Below, piece after piece: positions 27,201 to 37,400 of a stretch of DNA of 64,000 nucleotides. This DNA is from Ascidiimonas meishanensis (GTDB lineage: Bacteria > Bacteroidota > Bacteroidia > Flavobacteriales > Flavobacteriaceae), in assembly GCF_037782385.1 (NCBI RefSeq), contig NZ_JBBEXD010000001.1, forward strand, positions 248,001 through 312,000, in the 5' to 3' direction. The notes beneath the pieces were generated by a model. That model was not told the origin of the DNA. It ran no database searches and saw only the letters and a program-made list of their open reading frames with translations. Made by a program: the position numbers and the translations under genes. Within the stretch, counting starts at the first letter, position 1; each line of letters opens with the position of its first letter.

Positions 27201-30200
27201 TTTAGAGGCTCCATTGTCTCCATTTACAGTTACGGTATATTGATAATTGGACTCTGCATAGGCTGTAGTTACTTTTTTGCCTAAATAATCAGTAGCTCTT
27301 GTCATTCTAAACCAGCTATCGTATAGATAATTGGTGGCATGCCCTAATGTATTGACTTCGCGAGTAAGCGTTCCATTATTAATATTATATTGATAGGTTG
27401 TAGCTAAACCTTCAATATTGATAGATTTAGTAAGATACCTTCCAGAAGAATCATACTCAAATTTTACTTCTCTGGATGTTGATCCATAAGGTGTGGTTAC
27501 CTTTCTAATAATATTACCAAAAACATCATAATAGTAGTAATCTATATTAAAATTGGTGCCGTCGCCTTTCGTTTTCTTTTGAGAAACATTCCATCCACTA
27601 TATACATATTGCTCTTCACTCCTAAAGGTTTCTGAACCTATGCTAGAAGTTTCTACTTTTTTAGTAGCTCTACCAATATAATATGTACTACCTGTACTAT
27701 TTGCATAGGTTACATCAATTACTTTTGATGCCTGTCCAGAATAATTAGTGGTAGACTTAGTAGGATTATTGTAACTATCGTAAACAAAACTTTTAGTTGT
27801 GGTTGTATTCTCCAGACGGTTTTCCTCTACAATAGAGGTGTTTGTAAGTTTAAAAACTTTGCTTGATGATAAAGAAGATTGATAAGAATAGGTGTTTTTG
27901 GTTGTGAAATTAGACGGTACCGATGTAAAGTTTATACTATAGGGGGCTTGATATTCTAGGGTAACGGCTCCTCTCAAAGCGGCACTATGCCGTGTCATGG
28001 TGAATAAACGATCACTATTACCAGTGTGCCAATTACTCCGTGCAACCGCAGAAAAACCTTGAAATCCTAGTCCACCCAAATGCGTAACTGCTCCTTTGTA
28101 GGAGTAAATCTGCTTTAAGGTTGAGGTACCACTCCTTATTCTTTGCAACGCCGTAACTACTTTTGTGCCAGGTGCAATCTGAATATCCACATACGGATAT
28201 GTGTTATCATAAGTATATTGATATACGGGCATATAGTCTAACCCTTGCTCTGAAGTATCTAAAGAATTGTAATTGATGGTATGCGTAACTCCATTAGAAG
28301 CAACAGAGCGCAATAAAACATCTTCTCTATGGTCTTTTGTAAACCTGAAAGATGATACCCAACTATTACTAATAGAACCAAAGTCAAGATTAGCGTTTGC
28401 TTTGTCTTGTGATATAAAAATAGGGATTGGAAAATGTTTTAAATTTCCATATTTTGAAGCATATCCACTATAATTAAATGCTGGAGTTCCGTTAGTTGAA
28501 GTAGTATATGTATTATGATATACACGCACGTATTGGGTACCATTACTACTACTATTGTAAGTAGTAGTTCTATAATCTACAACATCTGTACGTCCATCCC
28601 CATTAATATCTACTGGGATTAAATTATATCCATACAAGGTTCCATTTTGTCCGTTCCAGTTGGTTTCTTTATACTGATACGGCATGGAAGATTCTCTTTT
28701 TACAAAACCTGTTCCTGTTGAAAGAAAGGTGGCAAATGTATAAGAGTTGTTTGCGATTGGAGTCATGAAATCTGTTTTTCCATCGCCATTGTAATCACCT
28801 ATCATGATAGGTCTTGTGGTGGTAATTCTGGAATCTGGTGTAGACCATAACAATTGAATATAATTGTTACTTTTTAGGGTATACACATAAATTCTTCCTG
28901 ACTTGACCTGAAGAATATCTGTTTTTCCATCTCCGTTTACATCTGCTGCATAAAGCTTATCGCTAGATCCGAGAGAAGCGGAAAGATATCCTGCCGAATT
29001 CGCAAATCCGCTAGTTAATCTTCTATCCAAATTAATAAAACTAACTTTTGAAGAACCAGAACTGGTAGAAGTACATTGACAGCATGTTCCGTCTCCTCCT
29101 CCTATCGGAATACGAGATTCTTCTCTTGGAGGTCCTACAGTTTCCGTGTTTGGATTGATTTTGCTTTCTTCTACCCCAGTTTTTTCATAATTAGACAAAA
29201 AAGGATCATCAAAAAAACCACAGGGATTATTTGGGTCTGGTAAGGTTTCATAGCAATAAGAATATGAATAAGGCTTACTTATTGCAATAACATCTGAGAT
29301 GCCATCTCCATTAAAATCTCCCGAAATATACTTTTGGTTTACCCGATAGGTATTACTACTTCCGCAAGAATAACTGGAAGTGTATGTTGGGGCATTCCAA
29401 AGCTTTTCATATTGATAATAAATAGGATTTACCGTTCCGTTTGAGTATACTTTAAATTTTACCTGAGTAGACCCATAATTTTGGGCAATACCAATACCTT
29501 GCCCTGCTAAAATTTTATTATTATGAGTTAACCAATTTACTGGAAACAAAGCTTCAAAGCGTCCGCCTGTATTTACTTCATACGCATAATTGGGATACCC
29601 AGATTGAATTTCCTTAAAAACCCAAAACTTATTTCTAGCTGATGACGATTTTGGAAAAACCGTAAAATCCATTTTCCCATTACCAGTGAGGTCTAAAGAA
29701 ACTGCTTCTGCATTTCTTTGTTCTATATTACCTACGGATAATGAATAGGTTGTATTTACTGAAGTTATGGATGTAGCGGTATTATTATAATTAAAAGTTA
29801 TAGGCGAATGACTTAAGGTATTATCTCCGCTTTTTTCTTGAATACTTATGAGTCTGTCATACCCAAGAGAGGTATAATTATGATTTAAAATATAATTTCT
29901 ATAACCAACTCCATTGCCTTTTACTCTTACTTCTTTGAGTAAATTTGTTCTCACAAATGCTTGTCCGCCAATATAAGAATGTTCATAACGCTTACGGGTT
30001 CCATAAACAAATTGGATCTCATTCATATGCGCTGAAGAGCTTCTACCTCCCCATTTTATTTTACTAATAGAGAGCCCATTACCACTTGTAGTGTAATTAT
30101 AATGGATATATACGCCATGCGGACTTCTCCAATACGTAATTGCATAATCTGTTCTTGAACGAGCATCTCCTCCTAACCCATAATAGGCATATGAACCATC

Positions 30201-30806
30201 TGGATATTTTACCTGAAAATAGCTAGGGCCATAAGCCGCTCCATATATAGAGGTTCCATAAGCTGTAATCTTTACATTTGAATACCGTTCTGTTTCATAA
30301 ACAGCCCCACTGATTCCATGAGTACCACTTTTTAGAATCATCCGCTGACCTTCAAAAGCAAAGCGGTCTTTATTATCAAAATCTACTGGATCAATTTCAT
30401 TGTCATGAAAATTACTTGAAGGGATTCTGGTGATTAAAGATACACCAGAAACATTCCAACCATACCCAGCCAGACCGCTTCCTGCTTGACTATTATAGGT
30501 AAGAGCAATTGAAGGTTCTATTCCGTTAATCCCGGGAGGAACAGCAATAGGAACTCTGTAACTCGCACCGCCAGATAGTGAAACTGAAAGCTGGCCTTCT
30601 GTTTCGTTAATTCCAGATCCTCCTGTAGACATGGAGGCAGTAGCGTTTATGGGTATTTCTTGAGCGGGTTGCTCTGATGCGCCTGTTAATTCAAGTTTTT
30701 CTTTATCTATATCTGTGCTTTTTATCTTTTTATAGGTAAAAGTATCCTGAGCAGTTATAAGGTTTAAAGCAAAACATAAAGTCAATAAACAAGTAATTTT
30801 TTTCAT
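24273..30806 (-). CDS. SpvB/RHS-repeat giant protein with C39/papain-like peptidase tip (RHS1)
   Basis: 2177 residues. Signal peptide (MKKITCLLTLCFALNLITA), then an SpvB-type N domain (VPPGINGIEPSIALTYNSQAG, GLAGYGWNVSG), FG-GAP/VCBS-like calcium loops (GDFNGDG, ADVNGDGKTD, GDYNGDGKTD, VDINGDGRTD) and many YD repeats. The RHS core ends in PLKYTDPNG with Asp at 1856. A Gly/Ala-rich hydrophobic stretch (about 1865-1975) leads to a tip with Cys2042 in EWDCTHATKL, His2134 in GYGHASLI and Asp2156 in IMDPGG, the order and spacing of a C39/papain-like cysteine peptidase. RHS cocoons enclose and deliver such tips. It is paralogous to RHS2 upstream, with 136 bp between it and the lipoprotein gene before it. 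Confidence 0.9.
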   Translation of the reverse strand: MKKITCLLTLCFALNLITAQDTFTYKKIKSTDIDKEKLELTGASEQPAQEIPINATASMSTGGSGINETEGQLSVSLSGGASYRVPIAVPPGINGIEPSIALTYNSQAGSGLAGYGWNVSGVSLITRIPSSNFHDNEIDPVDFDNKDRFAFEGQRMILKSGTHGISGAVYETERYSNVKITAYGTSIYGAAYGPSYFQVKYPDGSYAYYGLGGDARSRTDYAITYWRSPHGVYIHYNYTTSGNGLSISKIKWGGRSSSAHMNEIQFVYGTRKRYEHSYIGGQAFVRTNLLKEVRVKGNGVGYRNYILNHNYTSLGYDRLISIQEKSGDNTLSHSPITFNYNNTATSITSVNTTYSLSVGNIEQRNAEAVSLDLTGNGKMDFTVFPKSSSARNKFWVFKEIQSGYPNYAYEVNTGGRFEALFPVNWLTHNNKILAGQGIGIAQNYGSTQVKFKVYSNGTVNPIYYQYEKLWNAPTYTSSYSCGSSNTYRVNQKYISGDFNGDGISDVIAISKPYSYSYCYETLPDPNNPCGFFDDPFLSNYEKTGVEESKINPNTETVGPPREESRIPIGGGDGTCCQCTSTSSGSSKVSFINLDRRLTSGFANSAGYLSASLGSSDKLYAADVNGDGKTDILQVKSGRIYVYTLKSNNYIQLLWSTPDSRITTTRPIMIGDYNGDGKTDFMTPIANNSYTFATFLSTGTGFVKRESSMPYQYKETNWNGQNGTLYGYNLIPVDINGDGRTDVVDYRTTTYNSSSNGTQYVRVYHNTYTTSTNGTPAFNYSGYASKYGNLKHFPIPIFISQDKANANLDFGSISNSWVSSFRFTKDHREDVLLRSVASNGVTHTINYNSLDTSEQGLDYMPVYQYTYDNTYPYVDIQIAPGTKVVTALQRIRSGTSTLKQIYSYKGAVTHLGGLGFQGFSAVARSNWHTGNSDRLFTMTRHSAALRGAVTLEYQAPYSINFTSVPSNFTTKNTYSYQSSLSSSKVFKLTNTSIVEENRLENTTTTKSFVYDSYNNPTKSTTNYSGQASKVIDVTYANSTGSTYYIGRATKKVETSSIGSETFRSEEQYVYSGWNVSQKKTKGDGTNFNIDYYYYDVFGNIIRKVTTPYGSTSREVKFEYDSSGRYLTKSINIEGLATTYQYNINNGTLTREVNTLGHATNYLYDSWFRMTRATDYLGKKVTTAYAESNYQYTVTVNGDNGASKISTYDPLKRLILEQEKNVTGQWVKKSYVYDKFDRTIRESEPYTSSSATQWNDTEYDFYGRVVKLTSFTGKITNISYSGLTSTVNDGTKTVVTTKNAMGKTVSVQDPGGTVSYTYFGNGALKTANYGGVLLRMEQDGWGRRTKLIDPSAGTYTFEYNGFGDTIKETTPKGNTVNTYTNVGKLTQKTVSGDLTNMTMQYTYDSTSKQLKTINLSNSDGNNSTYTYAYDSYKRVTSIIENNAFARFIKRYTYDSFGRVYTEEFDGKVLANNKSTVRKIKNSYTYGEIRNIRDYSSNELLWSVNSVNARGQVVSSSGGVGLTKNNTYNSYGYLTQAITNKVTLAPIGDPSGGVQQLMKLSYNFNTQRGLLNSRSNSLFNWNENFQYDSMDRLISFNDNSGNQSQAYDTRGRITSESRVGSYVYNGNSYRLASLTLNGTGQNYFNTYTRQQISYNAFKSPVEIYEHGKDRISFQYNAFMSRSNMFYGGTQSDKLQRRYRKHYSFDGSMEATYDKQTGKVTFVAYIGGDAYTAPVIWHSEQGSTTSNKYYYLHRDYLGSILAITDKEGAFKEKRHFDAWGNIIKLTNGSGANLSSFAVLDRGYTGHEHLQGVGLVHMNGRLYDAKIHRFLSPDNYMQDPFNTQNFNRYAYVLNNPLKYTDPNGEFFWFAVIIGAAIGAISQALKPGATFGSILGGALIGAVAGLVGAGVGSVVAGGSFFGSTVASTMGFWSGAAAGAAGGFAGGFVGAAGNAWLNGSSFGEGLVSGIKAALIGGVTGGIAGGISGGINAVKNGREFWSGEKWQEITLGYGGEGTSGFTKDFDLGKKWDTEFEMKIGRTLQKGEWDCTHATKLSVDKYYNTSGQSSINSKWLKYVNSNNGMKNTFIQGYYKGSGYNVSSFGNGYNGSYTPKNALPWMLGEMKANRIVQIGWYPKSGYGHASLITKIQFLADFSKYRITIMDPGGHGVRATFKNIYQIFSVWK

Positions 30807-30942
30807 AATGTTGGAGGGTTTTTTATGAGTTATCTTGGAATTACTAAGAGATTTTTTAATACATCTGATAATCCATTTTTATAGATTTTAAGATCTATGA
30901 TTAATTATTGCTATTTGAATATTCTTTTTTGCGTGTATTTAA

Positions 30943-31476
30943 TTATTCGCTTTTTGCTTTAAACCGATATCTATACCTGTTTTTTTGAAGATTCATCTCT
31001 AGCGTTAATTCCTCCCCTATTCGGATATTTTTAAATTCTTCTTCTGAAATGTCCTGGTTTAAATTATAAAAAACGGTTAGGTTCACGCTATCCTTTGCTT
31101 TAATTGTAAAAGGAAGCATATTCTGATTCTTATTATTTGAAAAAACCGTAGTTCCTTCACCCGGTTTTTTAAAATCCTTTGAATTATTAATCACTTTTGA
31201 CCATTCATACGTGAATATGGTACTGTTAATTTTAAAAGAATAATTAGCAATTTCTAAGGGTATTTTCTGAGGATTTACGATCACTAAATTCTGAGAAACA
31301 CTTACTTTATTCCCTGGAAGATGCATTGCATAAAAAGCACCGTCTTTAATATTGATGTTAGTTTCATTATTAATTATTGATTTTTCCAATAATTCAAAAT
31401 AATAATAATGAGGTGCACACCCATAAAAAAAGAGTGTGCACAACATTAGTACATTGAATCTTATAAATCTTTTCAT
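30943..31476 (-). CDS. Lipoprotein, candidate immunity protein to RHS2
   Basis: 177 residues. Lipoprotein signal VLMLCTLFFYGC with a lipobox-like FYGC. The mature part is beta-rich (SQNLVIVNPQKIPLEIANYSFKIN, TIKAKDSVNLTVFYNLN) and resembles LEA-type or NEAT-like beta-sandwich lipoproteins in general shape only. It starts 8 bp after the stop of RHS2 and is therefore co-transcribed with it. It has no visible similarity to the lipoprotein behind RHS1, as expected if each neutralises a different tip. Function inferred from position. Confidence 0.65.
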   Translation of the reverse strand: MKRFIRFNVLMLCTLFFYGCAPHYYYFELLEKSIINNETNINIKDGAFYAMHLPGNKVSVSQNLVIVNPQKIPLEIANYSFKINSTIFTYEWSKVINNSKDFKKPGEGTTVFSNNKNQNMLPFTIKAKDSVNLTVFYNLNQDISEEEFKNIRIGEELTLEMNLQKNRYRYRFKAKSE

Positions 31477-31484
31477 ATTAAAAA

Positions 31485-34400
31485 TTAGTGTCCGTGAGAT
31501 CGTCCTCCTACAGAATTCACTAGCGCCTCTGCTCCATATTCTTGGAAACCTGGAGTACTATAAGCCCTAGGGCCTATAAAAAATTGTTCAAATATACCCG
31601 TGGCTTGAAAATCAGCCCATCCAACTAATTTCATGCTTTGTATAATATGCCCAAATTCATGCCCCATAGTTCCTGCGGTAGTTTTATTTCCAAACGTTAC
31701 TATGCTTCTTCCCCAAACTACTTCTCTACCACCTTGGCCTTTTGTAAGTAAGTTCCAGACGCCTTGATAGGCACCTCCTTTTCTATACGCAACGTCTTTA
31801 TATGAAACACCATATTTGGCACTCATAAGCTTTACATATTTTAACTGTTGATCTGATGGTTTATAGGTAGCTCCAAATAATCCTATCATCCCTATTGATT
31901 GTACTGCGGCACCCATTGCCCCATTTTTTGCACCGGTCTTAAGACCATCAATAGCATTTTCTCCATCTATTAAGGCTCCAACAAAACCATTAACACCACC
32001 ACGAACGGCTCCTTTAAAAGAGTTAAACCCAACTTCAAAAGCTGCGTTTTTAAACCAACCTCCTTTAACTCCGCTCCAGTTTCCTAGTTTGGCTCCTGCA
32101 AAACCTCCTGCAAAAGATCCTAATATAGTTCCAAACGTGACATCTTCTCCAAATGCAAGACTAGTTCCTACCTGAGACGCTACTTCAGACAACATATTCA
32201 TGGTGCCACTCTGGACAAATGCACTCGACGAACTTATGAGCTGGGACCCCAGCGAACTCAGGCCACCCGAAATGGCTCCGCCTACCGCCCCCATGAGCAC
32301 GGCATTACCAAGACCACTCAAAGAGAAAGTGCCTGTAATTAATGATATAGCGGTATAAGTGACTGCGGCAACTGCCGCTCCCACCAGCGCTCCATAAAGA
32401 ACAGCACCTAAAAATGCTAAGAAAGCAAAATTACCGGAAGGATCTGTGTACATTAATGGATTGTTTAATACATATCCATATCGATTGTAATTTTGGGAAC
32501 TAAATGGATCTTGAATATAATTATCGGGCCCTAAGAAACGGTGCAATGTAGGATCATACATTCTTGCATTCATATTAACAAGACCTACACTTTTAATATG
32601 TTCATGCCCCGTATAACCTCTGTCTGTAATGGTAAAAGCATTTAGGTTTGAGCCAGAGCCATTAGTTAATTTTACAATATTACCCCAAGCATCAAAGTGG
32701 CGTTTTTCTTTTACCACACCATTGGTGTCAGTAATAGCCATTATACTTCCTTGATAATCTCGATGTAGGTAATAATAATTATTAGTTGCAGATGATGTTT
32801 GACTGGAATGCCAAATTACATTTGCCGTGTAACCGTCACCTCCTAAATAGGTTACAAAGGAAGTTTTACCTGTATTTTTGTCATAAGTAATCTCCATGGA
32901 ACCATCCATAGAATAATGTTTACGATACCTGCGTTGTAATTTATCTGTTTGCAGGCCACCATAGAACATATTTGATCTTTTAAACAATGCATTGTACTGA
33001 AAAGTCACTTTATCCTTTCCGTGTTCTGTGATTTCAAAAGGCTTTCTAAATGCGTTATAAGATACTTGTTGTCTTGTATAATTATTGTAATGGCTTTGTC
33101 CTGCACTATTTAAACTTAATTGATATGGTTCATACGCATTACCACTGTAAGAGAATGTACCGAGTCTGGAGGCTGTCGTGATTCGTCCTTTAGTATCGTA
33201 CGCCTGAGATTTTGACCCACTACTGTCGTTAAATGCCGTTAATCTATCTTGACTGTCGTAACTAAAGTTTTCATTCCAACCAAACATGCTATTTGTTCGG
33301 CTAGTAAGCGTTCCTCTTTGCGTATTGAAATTATAGGTTAGATCCATCAGGTGTGTTGTAGTTCCAGGGTTTCCTATAGTGACTTTGTCTACGTCAATTT
33401 TAGTGAAATAACCATAGCTATTAAATGTAGCTTTTGTAACAAGACCTGTACCTGCAGAACTATTTGTAACTTGTCCTCTAGCATTTTGTCCCGTAACCGT
33501 CCATAAGGATGCTCCTGTAGAATGATCTTTTATTCCTCTTAACTGCCCATACGTATAATAGTTTCTAATCTTTTTAATACTAACCTTGTTATTAGAAAGA
33601 TATCTAGCTTCACTCTCTTCTGTATAGGGTTGCCCATGAGAATCATAGGTATACCTTTTGATAAATCGAGCATAAGGATTGTTCTCTGTTATGGTACTGA
33701 TTCTTTTGTAACTATCGTAGGTATACGTATAATTTGAATTATTCCCATCACTACTAGTCATTGATGTATAAGATGGGAGTTTAGTAGCAGAATTGTAACT
33801 GTAATTGACGGTCATATTAGTATGATCACCAGAAATAACTCTTTTAGTTAACCTCCCTAATGAATTGTAGGTGTTTGTAGTGGTTCCTTTTGGTGTAATT
33901 TCTTTGGTAGTTTCACCAAAACCATTGTACTGATAATCATGTATGCCCGCTGTTGGATCAGAAAGTCTGGTTTTTCTACCCCAACCATCTTGGGTAATTG
34001 TAGTTGTTAAACCTCCATAATTGGTGGTTTTTAAATTACCATTCCCATAATAGGTATAGGTAACGGTGCCGCCAGGATCTTGTACCGAGATCACATTCCC
34101 CATTCCGTCTTTTCGGGTAGTCACAGATTTAGTTCCATCATTAACCGTCACATACAATCCTGAATAAGTAATATTCGTAGTCTTTCCTGTATACGCAATG
34201 GTTCTGATGATTCTCCCATAAAAGTCATATTGTGTTTCATTCCATTGGGATGGGGAGCTACCTGTATAGGGTTCACTCTGTTTATAAACCCTACTAAATT
34301 TATCATATAGGTAACGTGTTTTTACCCATTGCCCCATCACATCTTTCTTCCAGACCTCGCTCTTTCTTTTTAAGCGATCATACTTAACAATTTCTCCACT

Positions 34401-37400
34401 TCCATTACTTCCGGTAGTAGTTACTGTATATAAATTAGAAGATTCTGCATAGGTAGTATTCAATTGTTTACCTAAGAAATCTGTGGCTCTTTTGAGTCGG
34501 TTCCAACTGTCGTATAAATAAGTAGTTGTTAAACCATATGGGTTTCTTTCTGTGAGTTTACTTCCCGTACTGCTGTTGTATGTAAATATGGTTTGTAAGC
34601 CCTCTGCATCTATAGACTTGGTTAAAAACCTGCCTGAAGAGTCATACTGAAAATTAAGAGTACGGGATGGTGTGCCATAAGGAGTAATTACTTTTCTGGT
34701 TAGATTTCCATAAATATCATAGGTAAACGCTTCTGTATTAAAATTAGTACCATGCCCTTTATGTTTACGCTGTGTTATTAAAGCTCCTGAGTAGGTAAAC
34801 TGATCTTCTGTCGTAAACGTATTAGATCCAATAGTATGACTTACGATTTTCTTCGTAGTTCTTCCTATATAATAATTACTACCTGTGCTATTTGCATAGG
34901 TAAAGTTTTCCACCTTAGATCCTGATCCAGAGTAACTGGTAGTTATTCTTGTAGGATTATTATAACTATCATAAATAAAACTTTTGGTGGTCGTAGTTCC
35001 CTGCAAACGATTTTGTAATACTACGGAAGTAGTTGATAATTTAAATACTTTATTTGAAAGGGTGGTAGAACTGTTTGTATAGGTTGATTTATTTATATAA
35101 TTGGATGGAATGGAAGTGAAATTCATATTATACGGAATGGTATAATCACTTACAGTGGCTCCCCTTAATTGTGGATTATGCTTAGAGATGCTAAAAATCC
35201 TGTCACTACTTGAAGTGTACCAATTACTTCTGGCAACTCCTTCAAATCCCATAAATCCAAGACCAGATACATTTGATACCCCTGCGTAATATGAATATGC
35301 TTGTTTTACCGTGGTTGTCCCTGAAGCTGACCTCGTAAGACCCGTTACTACTTTAGTACCTCTAGCTACTCCAATATTCACATAAGGATAGGTTTGATTG
35401 GTGTTAGTCTGATATACTTGTTGATTATCTAAACCTCTTTCTGCGGTATCTAGTGCATCATATGTAATACTATTAGTGACCCCGTTATTACCTATAGATC
35501 GCAATAGAACATCTTCCCTATGATCCTTAGAGAAACTAAAGGAAGATACCCAGTTATGACTTACAGAGGCAAAATCAAGATTGCTATTGGGTTGACTCGA
35601 TGACATAAATATGGGAATAGGATAATGTTTTAAGTTTCCATATTTATAAGCGTAGCCACCATAGACAAACGCTGGTGTAGCAATACTAGAGGTAGTATGC
35701 GTATTATTATAAACTCTTACGGTTTGATTTCCATTATTGTTGCTATTGTAAGTAACCGTTCTGTAATCAATAATATCGGTTCGGCCGTCTCCATTAATAT
35801 CAACTGGTATTAAATTATATCCATACAAGGTAGCGCTACTCCCATTCCAGTCTATTGGCTTGTATTGAAATGGATAGTTCACTTGTTGTCTATAATAAGT
35901 AGTACCTGTAGATAAAAATACGGCAAAAGTATAGGTGTTATTTGAGATGGGTGTCATAAAATCGGTCTTTCCATCTCCATTATAATCACCTGATAGAATT
36001 GGATAATCATTTTTAATACTTGAATTACTGTAGCTCCATAACTGCTGTAAAGTATTGCTATTACTTAAAGTATAAACCGTGATTTTCCCAGCTGTAATAT
36101 GAATAATGTCTGTTTTACCGTCTGCATTTACATCTCCTGTTTGTAATCTATCAGTAGACTTTAGTCCTCCTGATAAAAAACCAGCATATGTAACAAATCC
36201 AGAAGTTACTCTTCTGTCAAGATTAATAAAATGTACTTTAGAAGAAGTAACGGTATTGGAATAGCAATCACAACAGCCAAAGGCTAAGGGTTGATCTATC
36301 TCATCAATTCTTTGATCTCTAACAGGTCCAACAGTATTCTGTCTATTAGAGTTATTGTCTTCACTATAGGCTTCTTCTGTAGGTGCCAATATATCTTCTT
36401 CTTCTTTCTCATATGGGTCAATACAGGGACCGCCGCCTCCAAAACCTTGATTACAAGTTCTTACGGTATATCGTTTTCCAATGGCAATTACATCTGATAA
36501 ACCATCACCATTAAAATCTCCTGAGATGTATGATTGTGGCACCCTTTTAGGAATACCAGGATCCCAACAGTCAAGCTCAGTGGTATAAGTTGGTGGGGTC
36601 CAGGCTTTTTCATATTGATAATATATGGGAGTGGTTGTACCATTTGAATAAACTTTAAACTTAACTTGTGTTGAGCCTGAGTTTTGAACTAGCGCAAGCC
36701 CTTGTTGTGAAAGTAGTTTATTGTTATGCGTTAACCAGCTTACCGGGAAAAGTGCTTCAAATGCACCCGTATTTACTTGATAGGCATAGTTTGATGAACC
36801 TGATTGAATATCCTTAAAAACCCAAAATTTATCTTTACCATAGCCTTGTTTTGGAAAAACCGCAAAATCCATTTTCCCATTTCCTGTAATATCTAGTGGA
36901 ATTGCCTCTGCATTTCGTTGTTCTAAATTTATAACAGACAGGTTATAGGTTAGGTTTGTAGAAGAAACCGAAGAGGTTGTATTGGTATAATTAAATGTGA
37001 TAGGACTATGTGTTAATGTATTGTCGCCACTTTTTTCGGTTACGCTAATTAAACGATCATAACCAAGAGACGTATAATTGTGTCCTAAAATGTAAGTTCT
37101 ATAACTTGCTCCATTACCAGTAACCCTGATTTCCTTAAGTAGATTTTTACGCATAAAACGTATACCGCCAACATAAGAGTGTTCTGTTCTTTTTCTGGTT
37201 CCGTAAATAAACTGAACGGTATTTATTGGAGCCGCTGTTGTTCTGGTTCCATATTTTACGGTGTTTATTCTGAGTCCATTGTCACTTAAAACATAATCAT
37301 AACTTATTCTAATCCCTTGAGGGTTTTGCCAGTATGTAATGGCAAAATCCGTTCGGGAACGAGAATTATTGGTATATCCGTAATATGCTATAGCTCCATC

